A stretch of 64,000 nt of DNA from CAWAHD01 sp963781785 (lineage in GTDB: Bacteria; Planctomycetota; Planctomycetia; Isosphaerales; Isosphaeraceae): NCBI GenBank assembly GCA_963781785.1, contig CAWAHD010000001.1:1302001-1366000 (forward strand). The letters are read 5' to 3'. Made by a program: the position numbers and the translations under genes. Under the pieces are notes generated by a model. It made no database searches. It was not told the origin of the DNA and worked only from the letters and a program-made list of their open reading frames with translations. This document shows positions 16,415 through 24,478 of the stretch, piece by piece; within the stretch, counting starts at the first letter, position 1, and every line of letters begins with the position of its first letter.

Positions 16415-17554
16415 ATGCCGGATTCGCAACCACCAACCGGTGAAGGGCCACCCCTCTCGGCGCGAGAGGCCGTCGAACTGTCCAGCCACATCGCCGGCTT
16501 GACCCGTGCCGGCCTGCCGCTGGCGCAAGGATTGGTCGCCCTCGGAGAAGAACTGCCCCGTGGCCGGCTGCGCCAGTCAATGAACGAGCTGGCCGGCACA
16601 CTGGAGTCCGGCGTCCCGCTCGAAGTGGCCGTCCAGAAGCACTACGACCGGATCCCGCCGGATTTGCGTGGCCTGGTGGTGGCCGGCATGCGGACAGGCG
16701 GGCCTGGCGAACTCCTCGGTCGGTTTGCCCAGTATTCCGTTATCCGGGCCGAGCTCAAACGCCGGTTGTGGGTGAGCCTGGCCTACCCGGTCCTCACGGC
16801 CATCCTCGCGCTGGCCCTGTTCGGGGCGGTCAGCTTGTTTTTCGTGGGCCAGTTCGAGGCCATCTACAGAGATTTCAATATGCCCATACCGCGGTTGACC
16901 ATGGCTGTAATCGACGTCGCCCACGTCGTGCGGACGATCTGGATCCCTGTGTTGACCGTCGGCGGAGCTCTGCTCTTGACCTGGATTTCGGTACGGGTTC
17001 TGCTCTCACCGCCAAGGCGCCGCAGCCTGGCAAACCGGATCCCGCTCCTGGGAACCGTGTGGCGGTCGATCTCGCTCGCGGAGTTCTGTCATCTTCTCGC
17101 CCTGCTGCTGGAGAGCCACCTTCCCATGCCGGAGGCGCTCAGGCTCACCGGGGAGGGAGTTCAAGATGCCGAAATTGACTCATCCTGCCGAGCCATGGCC
17201 CGTGACGTCGAATCGGGTCAGCCGTTGTCACTGGCGATCAAGCAACGAGGCACGCATCAGGCGCTCATGTACAAGTCGAAGTACTGGTTGACGCCTTTGT
17301 CGTTCGCGCTCAGAGAGCGGGGCGCGCATCTCCTGGGCCTTGCTGGTCTGGTTCGGTGGGCTGAACACCAGAAGAGTCTACCCGAGGTTCTGCACATGGC
17401 CGGATCGATGTTTGAAGTGCGGGCCCGCTCGCAGGCGGTCTTCGCCGGTACCGTGCTGAATTTCCTGTGCGTTCTCCTGGTCTTCAGCGTCGTCCTGGTC
17501 ATACCCGCGTTGATATTACCGCTCATCACGTTGATCTCCAAACTGTCGGGATGA
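16415..17554 (+). CDS. GspF/PilC-type inner membrane protein, second of three
   Basis: A 379-residue T2SSF-family protein. The first cytoplasmic domain (SAREAVELSSHIAGLTRAGL, MRTGGPGELLGRFAQY) is followed by TM1 (YPVLTAILALALFGAVSLFF), TM2 (VLTVGGALLLTWISV), the second domain (SLAEFCHLLALLLESHLPM) and a C-terminal TM (FLCVLLVFSVVLVIPALILP). This is the normal architecture of the GspF/PilC platform. It starts 32 nt after the repeat cluster, with the next gspF-like gene 24 nt downstream. Confidence 0.88.
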   Translation: MPDSQPPTGEGPPLSAREAVELSSHIAGLTRAGLPLAQGLVALGEELPRGRLRQSMNELAGTLESGVPLEVAVQKHYDRIPPDLRGLVVAGMRTGGPGELLGRFAQYSVIRAELKRRLWVSLAYPVLTAILALALFGAVSLFFVGQFEAIYRDFNMPIPRLTMAVIDVAHVVRTIWIPVLTVGGALLLTWISVRVLLSPPRRRSLANRIPLLGTVWRSISLAEFCHLLALLLESHLPMPEALRLTGEGVQDAEIDSSCRAMARDVESGQPLSLAIKQRGTHQALMYKSKYWLTPLSFALRERGAHLLGLAGLVRWAEHQKSLPEVLHMAGSMFEVRARSQAVFAGTVLNFLCVLLVFSVVLVIPALILPLITLISKLSG

Positions 17555-17578
17555 CCTCGACCTCACCCGGAGGACGCC

Positions 17579-18901
17579 GTGGCCACGCCCACCGACGAGC
17601 CGTTCGCCAGTAACGAGACTGACCAACCGGCGGATCTGCCGGCAGCGGCCGCTGCCCCGCAGCCGGAAGAGGACGTGAGTCTTGATCCGGCCGTATACGC
17701 GAAGTCGCGATTGCAGCCGTGGCGGCTCAGTCATTTGATGATCTTGATCGCCGGCCTAGCGGTGCTTCTCTGGCTGGGAGTCTTGCTCCTGGGCTCAGCC
17801 GCGATCATCTTCATGATGGTCTCGAGCATCTTCTTGTTCGCGTTCACGATCCTGATGGGCACAGGCGCCATCCTGGCACGGCGGTCGTCCACCCGACAGG
17901 ATTCCCTGCTGTGGCTGCTGGCGATCGCGGCCGAGCGCAACATGCCGATGGCTCCTGCCGTCGCAGCGTTCGCCGATCAATACCGCGGCACTTATTACCG
18001 GCGAGTCATGGACCTGGCGGCTCAATTGAACTGGGGAACCGCGCTTCCCGAGGCGCTGCAACGAGCCCGCAAGATCGTGTCGCGCGACGCGGTGCTGCTG
18101 GCGTGGGTCGGACAGGCCGCCGGCATGCTTCCCAAGGCGCTGCGGCTGGCAGCCGAAGCGCGGTCGTCCCTCCTCTCGGTCTGGACGGCCATCGCCGCGA
18201 GAATCGCCTACATTCTGGTCCTTCTCCTGGTAATCCAGGTGATCAGCGGATTTGTTCTCTACTACATCATCCCCAAGTTCGAGGCAATCTGCCACGATTT
18301 TGACCTCAGTCTCCCTCAGGTCACCATTCTGGTCATCGATTTCTCCCATGGCGTGATCAAATACGGCTACCCGTTTTTCTTCCTTCCCGTGATCGAGGTG
18401 GCGCTGCTCTTCTTGCTGCCTTTGACGTTTCTGTCGTGGGGCAACTACAACGTCCCGATTTTCGATCGGCTGCTGGGCCGGCGCCATACCGCGCTCGTGC
18501 TCCGGGCGCTGTCGCTCGTGATCGAAGGGGGCAAACCGATCACCGAGGGGATGTCGGCGCTGGCGCAGCATTACCCGACGTACTGGATCCACCGGCGCCT
18601 GCTCAAAGTCCAGTCGGATGTCCGCCAGGGAACCGACTGGATCGAGTCGCTCTGGCGCCACCGGTTGATCCGAGCCGCCGACGTCGAGGTCCTTGTGTCG
18701 GCGGCCAAGGTCGGTAACCTCGCCTGGGCGCTCACCGAACTGGCGAATTCCGCCGAACGACGGCTGGCGACCCGGACCCAGCTTTTGGTGCAGACGTTTT
18801 TCCCCCTGGTCGTGCTCATGCTGGGGATCGTCGTCTTCATCCTGGCCGCGGCGTACTTCATGCCGCTCATCCACCTCATCGAGGGGTTGACCAATTCATG
18901 A
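17579..18901 (+). CDS. GspF/PilC-type inner membrane protein, third of three, with extended N-terminus
   Basis: A 440-residue protein starting at GTG 17579 (GGAGG 6 nt upstream). Residues 1-45 are an acidic, Pro/Ala-rich tail. It then has an extra pair of N-terminal membrane segments (LMILIAGLAVLLWLGVLLLG; IFLFAFTILMGTGAILA) not usual in GspF, followed by T2SSF-like domains (DSLLWLLAIAAERNMPMAPA; VLLAWVGQAAGMLPKALRLA) and TMs. It belongs to the same operon: its stop overlaps the next start as ATGA. Possibly a paralogue that diverged for a different role in the platform. Confidence 0.85.
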   Translation: MATPTDEPFASNETDQPADLPAAAAAPQPEEDVSLDPAVYAKSRLQPWRLSHLMILIAGLAVLLWLGVLLLGSAAIIFMMVSSIFLFAFTILMGTGAILARRSSTRQDSLLWLLAIAAERNMPMAPAVAAFADQYRGTYYRRVMDLAAQLNWGTALPEALQRARKIVSRDAVLLAWVGQAAGMLPKALRLAAEARSSLLSVWTAIAARIAYILVLLLVIQVISGFVLYYIIPKFEAICHDFDLSLPQVTILVIDFSHGVIKYGYPFFFLPVIEVALLFLLPLTFLSWGNYNVPIFDRLLGRRHTALVLRALSLVIEGGKPITEGMSALAQHYPTYWIHRRLLKVQSDVRQGTDWIESLWRHRLIRAADVEVLVSAAKVGNLAWALTELANSAERRLATRTQLLVQTFFPLVVLMLGIVVFILAAAYFMPLIHLIEGLTNS

Positions 18902-19383
18902 TCAAAGAGCGAACGCCATTTTGGCATCCGCATGGCACGCGAAGGCGAACGAGCCGCGCCGCCCTACTGCGCACGCGCCGCGGCTCGCTGCTCGTGGAAG
19001 TGGCCATGGCCACGGTCCTCTTGATGATCGCCATGACCTTGACCGTCAAGGTGCTGAGCTGGGTGGCCAATGAGCGTCGATCGTCCGATCGCCGCGAGCG
19101 CGCGACTGCGGAAGTCGCCAACCTGATGGAACGAATCACGGCTTACGGATACGACCAGGTGACACCGGGCCTCGCTGCCGGGATGGCCCTTTCGCAGGCG
19201 GCGCGCCAGTCGTTGCCCGACGCCGAGCTCACCGTCGACATCGCCGCAAGCCGCGAGGATGCTCCGGCACGACCGTCCTCCAAGCGAATTGGCATAAGAC
19301 TCCGCTGGCGCAATCGCAGCGGCGAGTGGGATGCGCCTGTCCGCCTGACCTCCTGGATCGCAGCCCGGAGGAGAGACTCATGA
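18898..19383 (+). CDS. Pseudopilin-like protein (prepilin N-terminus), GspI-like position
   Basis: A 161-residue protein. After a long basic leader (~27 residues) comes the prepilin peptidase site RRGSLLVEVAMATVLLMIA: Gly at -1 and Glu at +5, then the hydrophobic helix. The rest is a small soluble domain with no recognised signature. The start ATG overlaps the third gspF stop by four bases (ATGA). By place in the cluster it is a minor pseudopilin. Confidence 0.8.
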   Translation: MIKERTPFWHPHGTRRRTSRAALLRTRRGSLLVEVAMATVLLMIAMTLTVKVLSWVANERRSSDRRERATAEVANLMERITAYGYDQVTPGLAAGMALSQAARQSLPDAELTVDIAASREDAPARPSSKRIGIRLRWRNRSGEWDAPVRLTSWIAARRRDS

Positions 19384-19949
19384 TTCGCCCATCACCGCTG
19401 AGACCAGCGCGGCTGTGTCGGCGCGGGATCACGATCCTGGAGACCATGATCGTGGTGACGGGCGTCGCCGTGATGCTGGGACTGTGTGCGGTCACCCTGC
19501 AACTTCTCATGAAGTTGAACGGCGCCAGCCAGGCCAGGCTCGGCGCTGCCATGACTTTTGAGCGGCTGGCGCGGCAGCTTCGCGAGGACGTCCACGCCTC
19601 CGAGACAGTTCTCCTTGCGCCCGCCATTTTGCCGGAAGGGAAGCCGGCGACATTGCGTCTGACCTTGGAGCCTGCACACCTGATTGCTTATGAGGTGCAT
19701 GATACGTCGATCGTCCGGCTCGAGTCGCGCGCCGGGAAACGGATCCGGCACGAATCCTACGGCCTGGCTCACAGCCGCACCGGCCGGTTCGAGCTGCGCG
19801 ACGAAGTCGGGGGCAAGCTCGTTGGGCTGGTTATGTCCAGCTCGCCGGGAACGAGCCGGACCGACCCGCCGCGGCCGCTTGAAGTGCTCGCGCTGGTCGG
19901 CAAAGACCGGCCCCGCGTGCTCGGGAAAGAGGGAGACCCCCGACGATGA
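19380..19949 (+). CDS. Pseudopilin-like protein, GspJ-like position
   Basis: A 189-residue protein with the processing site RRGITILETMIVVTGVAVML (Glu at +5) and a soluble domain with a helix then beta segments (RLARQLREDVHASETVLLAP). I chose the ATG at 19380, which overlaps the upstream stop by four bases; an earlier in-frame GTG at 19326 lies inside the previous gene. Part of the pseudopilin series. Confidence 0.8.
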   Translation: MIRPSPLRPARLCRRGITILETMIVVTGVAVMLGLCAVTLQLLMKLNGASQARLGAAMTFERLARQLREDVHASETVLLAPAILPEGKPATLRLTLEPAHLIAYEVHDTSIVRLESRAGKRIRHESYGLAHSRTGRFELRDEVGGKLVGLVMSSSPGTSRTDPPRPLEVLALVGKDRPRVLGKEGDPRR

Positions 19950-20416
19950 ACAAGTCCCGACTGCAACGGCCGCGACGCGGTATGACGGTTGTGGCCCTTC
20001 TGATCTGCCTGATCCTGGTGACCCTGATCAGCGCCGCGATCCTCCGAGTCAGCGCGGCCCAGCGCGAATTCATTCGGGCCCAGGAGCGGCGGCTCCAGGC
20101 CGAATGGCTGGTCGAATCAGGCGTGGAGCGCTGCCGTGCCTCGCTCGCCGACAATCGCGAGTATGCCGGAGAGACATGGCTCTTGAGCGGGGATGATCTT
20201 GGTCTGGCGCGTCACGGCGGTTCCACCGGCAAGGGCCACGAACACGACCAGCCGGCCGCGGTCGTCATCATCACCGTCGACCATTTGGCCGACAACCCGG
20301 TTCGCCGCCGCGTCCGGATCCAGGCCGACTATCCTCCCGATTCGCCGCGGCGGGCGCGGCACTCGAAGCAGATCCTGATCGATCTCGAACCAACCAAGCC
20401 AGGAGTCAAGCCATGA
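19946..20416 (+). CDS. Pseudopilin-like protein, GspK/PilX-like position
   Basis: A 156-residue protein with RRGMTVVALLICLILVTLIS, a prepilin-like site without the usual Glu at +5, as in GspK. The following helix (QREFIRAQERRLQAEWLVES) is typical of PilX/GspK. It is much shorter than GspK (~300 aa), so probably a reduced minor pseudopilin. ATGA overlaps on both sides couple it to its neighbours. Confidence 0.75.
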   Translation: MNKSRLQRPRRGMTVVALLICLILVTLISAAILRVSAAQREFIRAQERRLQAEWLVESGVERCRASLADNREYAGETWLLSGDDLGLARHGGSTGKGHEHDQPAAVVIITVDHLADNPVRRRVRIQADYPPDSPRRARHSKQILIDLEPTKPGVKP

Positions 20417-21399
20417 TCGAAGACACACTCGGGCGCGGATCGCGAGCCGTTCGAACGGGCCGGCGAAGCTTGCGTTCTTATCGCGCTCCACTGCGGCCGG
20501 CCTTTACGTTGATCGAGCTCCTGGTCGTCATCGCCATCATCGCGGTCTTGATCGCGCTCCTGTTACCGGCGGTCCAGTCGGCCCGGGAGGCAGCCCGGCG
20601 CAGCCAGTGCTGCAATAACATGATGCAGCTCGCCATCTCGCTCCAGAACTATGAATCGTCGCACGAAACACTGCCGCCGGGTGTCGTGAACGACACGGGG
20701 CCGATCATCGATCAGCCCAAGGGATACCACTTCGGCTGGCTCAGTCAGATCCTTCCCTACTTCGAACAGAAGAACACGTACAATCATTTTAACTTCAAGC
20801 TTGGGCTGTATGTGCCTCAAAACAGCTCGGTGCGGGCCATCCTTGTGCAGAGCTTCCTTTGCCCTTCCGAGGCCCCGGCTTCCCACCGCAGCGCCTCCGG
20901 CTTCGCGATGACGAGCTACGCCGGCTGCCACAACGACATCGAGGCGCCGATCGCGGCCAATAACAACGGCGTCCTGTTTCTCAACAGCTCCGTGCGCATC
21001 GAAGATGTCACCGACGGAACGTCTCAGACGATCTTCATCGGCGAGAAGCTCAATGACGGCCTCGACCAGGGCTGGGCCTCCGGTACGCGAGCCAGCCTCC
21101 GGAACATGGGGTCGTTCAGGACTTCCGCGGCCGGAAGTGGAAAGATCTCGTACCAGATTTCCGGCGATCAGGGCGATCAAGGACCAGGAACGAGCCCGAA
21201 GGCCGGCACCGCCAAGGCCGGCGCAAGCGACGACGATGCATCCTTCGTCGGGAGTTACAGCAGCCTCCATCCCGGCGGGGCCAATTTTGCATTCGGCGAC
21301 GGCTCGGTGCGATTCCTCAAGAACTCGATGAGCCCGCACATTCGCAGGCTGCTGGCCAATCGAGCCGACGGCGAAATGCTCAGCTCGGACCAGTTCTGA
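20413..21399 (+). CDS. DUF1559 (prepilin-like) protein 1
   Basis: A 328-residue planctomycete protein. The N-terminus has a basic leader and the site RPAFTLIELLVVIAIIAVLI (FTLIE type, Glu at +5), then the conserved NNMMQLAISLQNYESSH. The C-terminus has SSLHPGGANFAFGDGSVRF, the H-x9-DG motif that defines DUF1559. The long leader before the cleavage site (~28 residues) is unusual. It overlaps the previous pseudopilin gene as ATGA, tying DUF1559 to this secretion/pilus cluster. DUF1559 proteins are exported prepilin-like proteins of unclear role, often in large families. Confidence 0.93.
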   Translation: MIEDTLGRGSRAVRTGRRSLRSYRAPLRPAFTLIELLVVIAIIAVLIALLLPAVQSAREAARRSQCCNNMMQLAISLQNYESSHETLPPGVVNDTGPIIDQPKGYHFGWLSQILPYFEQKNTYNHFNFKLGLYVPQNSSVRAILVQSFLCPSEAPASHRSASGFAMTSYAGCHNDIEAPIAANNNGVLFLNSSVRIEDVTDGTSQTIFIGEKLNDGLDQGWASGTRASLRNMGSFRTSAAGSGKISYQISGDQGDQGPGTSPKAGTAKAGASDDDASFVGSYSSLHPGGANFAFGDGSVRFLKNSMSPHIRRLLANRADGEMLSSDQF

Positions 21400-21418
21400 A
21401 CCACCGGGAGACTCGAAG

Positions 21419-22321
21419 ATGGCACGCCGTCCTGCGTTCACGATGATCGAGCTCATGATCGTGATCGGGATCATCGCGATCTTGATCTCACTGCTCCTGC
21501 CGGCGATCCAGGGGTCGCGCGAGATGGTGCGCCACGCCCAGTGCGCCAACAACCTGATGCAACTGGGAATTGCCCTGGGAAACTATGCGTCGACTCATAC
21601 CGTGTTGCCGCCGGGAGTGGTCAATCCCACCGGGCCGATCCGGAACCTGCCGACGGGCTACCACCATAACTGGGTCGTTCAAATCCTTCCCTTTATTGGA
21701 CAGACCGTCATCTATGACCGATTCAATTTCCAGGAAGGCGTCTACAACGCGAGCAACGACACCGCGTGTGACAACGTGATTTCCACGTTGAACTGTCCTT
21801 CCGATAATTGGCGCGTCGTGCTGCCCCAAAATCCCAACTATGCCGGCTGCCATCACGACGTCGATGCTCCGATTGCGGCCGACAATCACGGGGTTCTCTA
21901 TCTTAACAGCCGGGTGCGACTCGATCAGATTCCGGATGGAGCGGCCTGTACGATTCTCCTCGGCGAGATTCGTGCCGGTGGCCCGTCGCTGGGCTGGGCG
22001 TCCGGCACTCGGTGCACATTGCGGAATACGGGGGTTCCCCTGGGCGAGCCCGATCCGCTGGCCCAATCGAAAGGCTTTAACTCGCAATATGCGAACAACC
22101 CGCCGCGCGAAGTCCGGTTTGCGATCGTGGAGGAGCTGGCGCAAGAAGAGCTCTGGCCGGTCGAGCTCACCGGCGGTTTTTCCAGCCTTCATTCCGGCGG
22201 GACGAACTTCCTCTTCTGCGACGGCTCGGTCCGCCCGATGAAATCCTCGATCGAGCGCCACGTCTACAAGTTCCTCGGCAACCGCGACGACGGCGAGCCG
22301 ATCAGCGACGACTCATTCTGA
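21419..22321 (+). CDS. DUF1559 (prepilin-like) protein 2
   Basis: A 300-residue paralogue with the same plan: leader MARRPAFTMIELMIVIGIIA (Glu at +5), NNLMQLGIALGNYAS, and H-x9-DG in SLHSGGTNFLFCDGSVRP. The C-terminal 19 codons overlap the end of the convergent TPP-enzyme gene by 58 bp. It follows the first DUF1559 gene after 19 bp and shares about half of its residues by eye. Confidence 0.93.
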   Translation: MARRPAFTMIELMIVIGIIAILISLLLPAIQGSREMVRHAQCANNLMQLGIALGNYASTHTVLPPGVVNPTGPIRNLPTGYHHNWVVQILPFIGQTVIYDRFNFQEGVYNASNDTACDNVISTLNCPSDNWRVVLPQNPNYAGCHHDVDAPIAADNHGVLYLNSRVRLDQIPDGAACTILLGEIRAGGPSLGWASGTRCTLRNTGVPLGEPDPLAQSKGFNSQYANNPPREVRFAIVEELAQEELWPVELTGGFSSLHSGGTNFLFCDGSVRPMKSSIERHVYKFLGNRDDGEPISDDSF

Positions 22322-23913
22322 GGCGTCGCAAGATCGCGAAGGAACCGCCATCGATCCGGGACTTCGATCACCGCAGGGCCGCCACGCTCGAGCGCTTCAC
22401 GAATCGCCGTACGCAACTCGTCCGGGCCGGAAACCCTTCGAGCCGGAACTTGATAGGCGGCGGCCAGAGTCAGAAAGTCCGGGTTGTTGAGCTCGACGTC
22501 GAGATACCGCCTATCATGTAAACGATCTTGAATGTTCTTGATCGCCCCGTAGGTCGAGTCGTTGTGCACGATGGCGATGAGCGGAAGCTTGTATCGCACG
22601 GCCGTCGCCATCTCTTGCGCGGTCATGAGAAAGCCGCCGTCGCCGCTCACAGACACAACCGGGCAACCTTCGAGTGCGACGGCCGCTCCCACGGCCGCTG
22701 GAAATCCCCACCCGAGCGTGATGTAGTTCGATGGGTAGAAGAACCGCCGCGGGCCATGGGACGGCCAGTCGGCTTGCATGCGATACCCGATCTCGCAGGC
22801 GTCGGTGAACACCGGGATCTCGCCGGGAAGGGCCTCGCGCAAGGCATCGATCAGCCACTCCGGCCGGGCTGGCCGAGCCGCACGCGCTAGGTCCCACAGC
22901 TTACCCCATTCGTTGGGCCCGCAATTGGACGGCAGCGCCCTCAAGAGCGCCTCGACAGCGAGCCTCGCGTCGCCGACCAGACCCACTGATACCGGATAAT
23001 TCATGCCGATCTGTTCGGGATCAAGATCGACCTGGATCAGCTTTCGTGGAATCGTCATCCGCCGCCAGTCGGTCATGACCTCGGTGAATCGGCATCCGAC
23101 GGCAAGCATGACGTCCGCGTGCGGCAGCACGTGTCGTGCCCTCGCCGACCTCGCATGACCCAGCGATCTCGGGTGGCGCTCATCGAGCAGCCCCTTGGCG
23201 TTAAGCGTGGTGATGATCGGAGCTTCCAGCCGCGCCGCCAGAGCTTCGATCGCGGCCGCCGCCCCCGACCAGAGAGCGCCTCCGCCGGCCAGGATGATGG
23301 GACGATCTGCACGAGCCAGCATGTCCGCGGCCTGCGCGATTGCCTCTTCGGGTAAGGTCGACTCCGCTCGGAACGGCTCGTCAAATCGTCGTTTTGCTGG
23401 CGGGCAAGGCAGTCGTACCAGATCTTGCGGCAAGAAGAGCGCTGCGGGACGCGGCCTCCCAGTCGTCATCGCCTGGAACGCGCGTTCGAGCAATTCCGGG
23501 ATCTCCTCGACCCGGCGCACGGTGCCGCACCACTTCGTCGCCGGGCGAAAAATCCCCTCGAGATCGATTTCATGGTAATTGCCGCACTCACGATCCAGGG
23601 TTGCGGAATTGACCTGTCCGGATACGAGCAGTACCGGCACCGAGTCGGCCCAGCATTCCGCAACTCCCGTGAGTGCGTTGGTTGCGCCGGGCCCCGCGGT
23701 CGTGCAGATCACTCCCGGCCGGCCCGTCACCCGCGCGTATCCGTCAGCGGCGAAGGCGCCCGCCTGCTCATTGCGAGTCAAGATCGTGCGAATCGAGCCC
23801 TCCCGGGCGATCGCGTCATAAATCGTCGTCGAATGAGAACCCGGCATCCCAAACACGTGACGGACCCCGTGGCCCACCAGGCCGTCCACCAATACATCTG
23901 CACCCGATTTCAT
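22264..23913 (-). CDS. Thiamine-pyrophosphate enzyme (acetolactate synthase-like)
   Basis: A 549-residue three-domain TPP enzyme. The catalytic Glu is in LTRNEQAGAFAADGYAR, the central domain is Rossmann-like (PIILAGGGALWSGAAAA), and the TPP site is GDGGFLMTAQEM followed by the Asn of HNDSTYGAIKN about 26 residues on. PGVICTTAGPGATNALTGVA is typical of acetolactate synthase and relatives, but no regulatory subunit gene is near, so it may be a catabolic member (benzoylformate decarboxylase, oxalyl-CoA decarboxylase or similar). The 3' end overlaps the convergent DUF1559 gene by 58 bp. Confidence 0.88.
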   Translation of the reverse strand: MKSGADVLVDGLVGHGVRHVFGMPGSHSTTIYDAIAREGSIRTILTRNEQAGAFAADGYARVTGRPGVICTTAGPGATNALTGVAECWADSVPVLLVSGQVNSATLDRECGNYHEIDLEGIFRPATKWCGTVRRVEEIPELLERAFQAMTTGRPRPAALFLPQDLVRLPCPPAKRRFDEPFRAESTLPEEAIAQAADMLARADRPIILAGGGALWSGAAAAIEALAARLEAPIITTLNAKGLLDERHPRSLGHARSARARHVLPHADVMLAVGCRFTEVMTDWRRMTIPRKLIQVDLDPEQIGMNYPVSVGLVGDARLAVEALLRALPSNCGPNEWGKLWDLARAARPARPEWLIDALREALPGEIPVFTDACEIGYRMQADWPSHGPRRFFYPSNYITLGWGFPAAVGAAVALEGCPVVSVSGDGGFLMTAQEMATAVRYKLPLIAIVHNDSTYGAIKNIQDRLHDRRYLDVELNNPDFLTLAAAYQVPARRVSGPDELRTAIREALERGGPAVIEVPDRWRFLRDLATPQNESSLIGSPSSRLPRNL

Positions 23914-24094
23914 GATGAATGCTCCTGGAAATCTTCTCGATCCTTCTCATTCTACCAGCGCCGAAAAGTTCTCCCTAATTGCTTCTCTTTCCTCTGGCAT
24001 GAATCGTGTATGATGTCATGACTGGGAGAAACCGAGAGCGAGTCCCGATTCGGTCCGAGGGTTGTTCGTTGGTCGGAATCGGGATGGAGGAATC

Positions 24095-24466
24095 ATGAAC
24101 ACCAAGAATCCGTCCGGCCGAGGGGCCCGTAAAGGCGCTGCCGCCGTGGAAGGCTCCGCAGGCAATCGGGGACGAGCCGTCGTGATCGATTTCATCCAGG
24201 GACGGATCGAGGCGTTCAATCATGCTCAGGGAGGCGGTGTATGTGTTCGTAAGGACCGAGGAGGCTACTCCTTGATTCGCGAAGATACCGGCATTCCGGT
24301 GGCTCGGCTACGCCCTCAAGAGCTCGAAGGAAAGTTCGAAATCCTTTACTGGTCCAGAAGCCGTGAGCGCTGGCATCGGGTTGGTGAGTGGGGGGTCACG
24401 ATGTCTTCGCTCGACGAGGCTCTCGATTTCATTAGCCGCGACCCCTACGATTGCTTCTGGACGTGA
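24095..24466 (+). CDS. Hypothetical protein, 123 aa
   Basis: Start ATG 24095 with GGAGG 5 nt upstream; an in-frame start at 24062 is weaker. The N-terminal 30 residues are basic and low complexity; then AVVIDFIQGRIEAFNHAQGG, RPQELEGKFEILYWSRSRE, and a C-terminal helix ending in DPYDCFW. The pattern of Trp/Tyr-rich strands resembles small planctomycete proteins of unknown function. Isolated gene, convergent with glpD. No function assigned. Confidence 0.75.
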   Translation: MNTKNPSGRGARKGAAAVEGSAGNRGRAVVIDFIQGRIEAFNHAQGGGVCVRKDRGGYSLIREDTGIPVARLRPQELEGKFEILYWSRSRERWHRVGEWGVTMSSLDEALDFISRDPYDCFWT

Positions 24467-24478
24467 CACGCTGAGCGA

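Noticed and set aside
17795..18874. 359-aa open frame on the minus strand
   Set aside because: Antisense to the third GspF gene; charged low-complexity translation.
24000..24015. TATGAT as a -10 box upstream of the 123-aa gene
   Set aside because: No acceptable -35 hexamer at 16-18 bp spacing.
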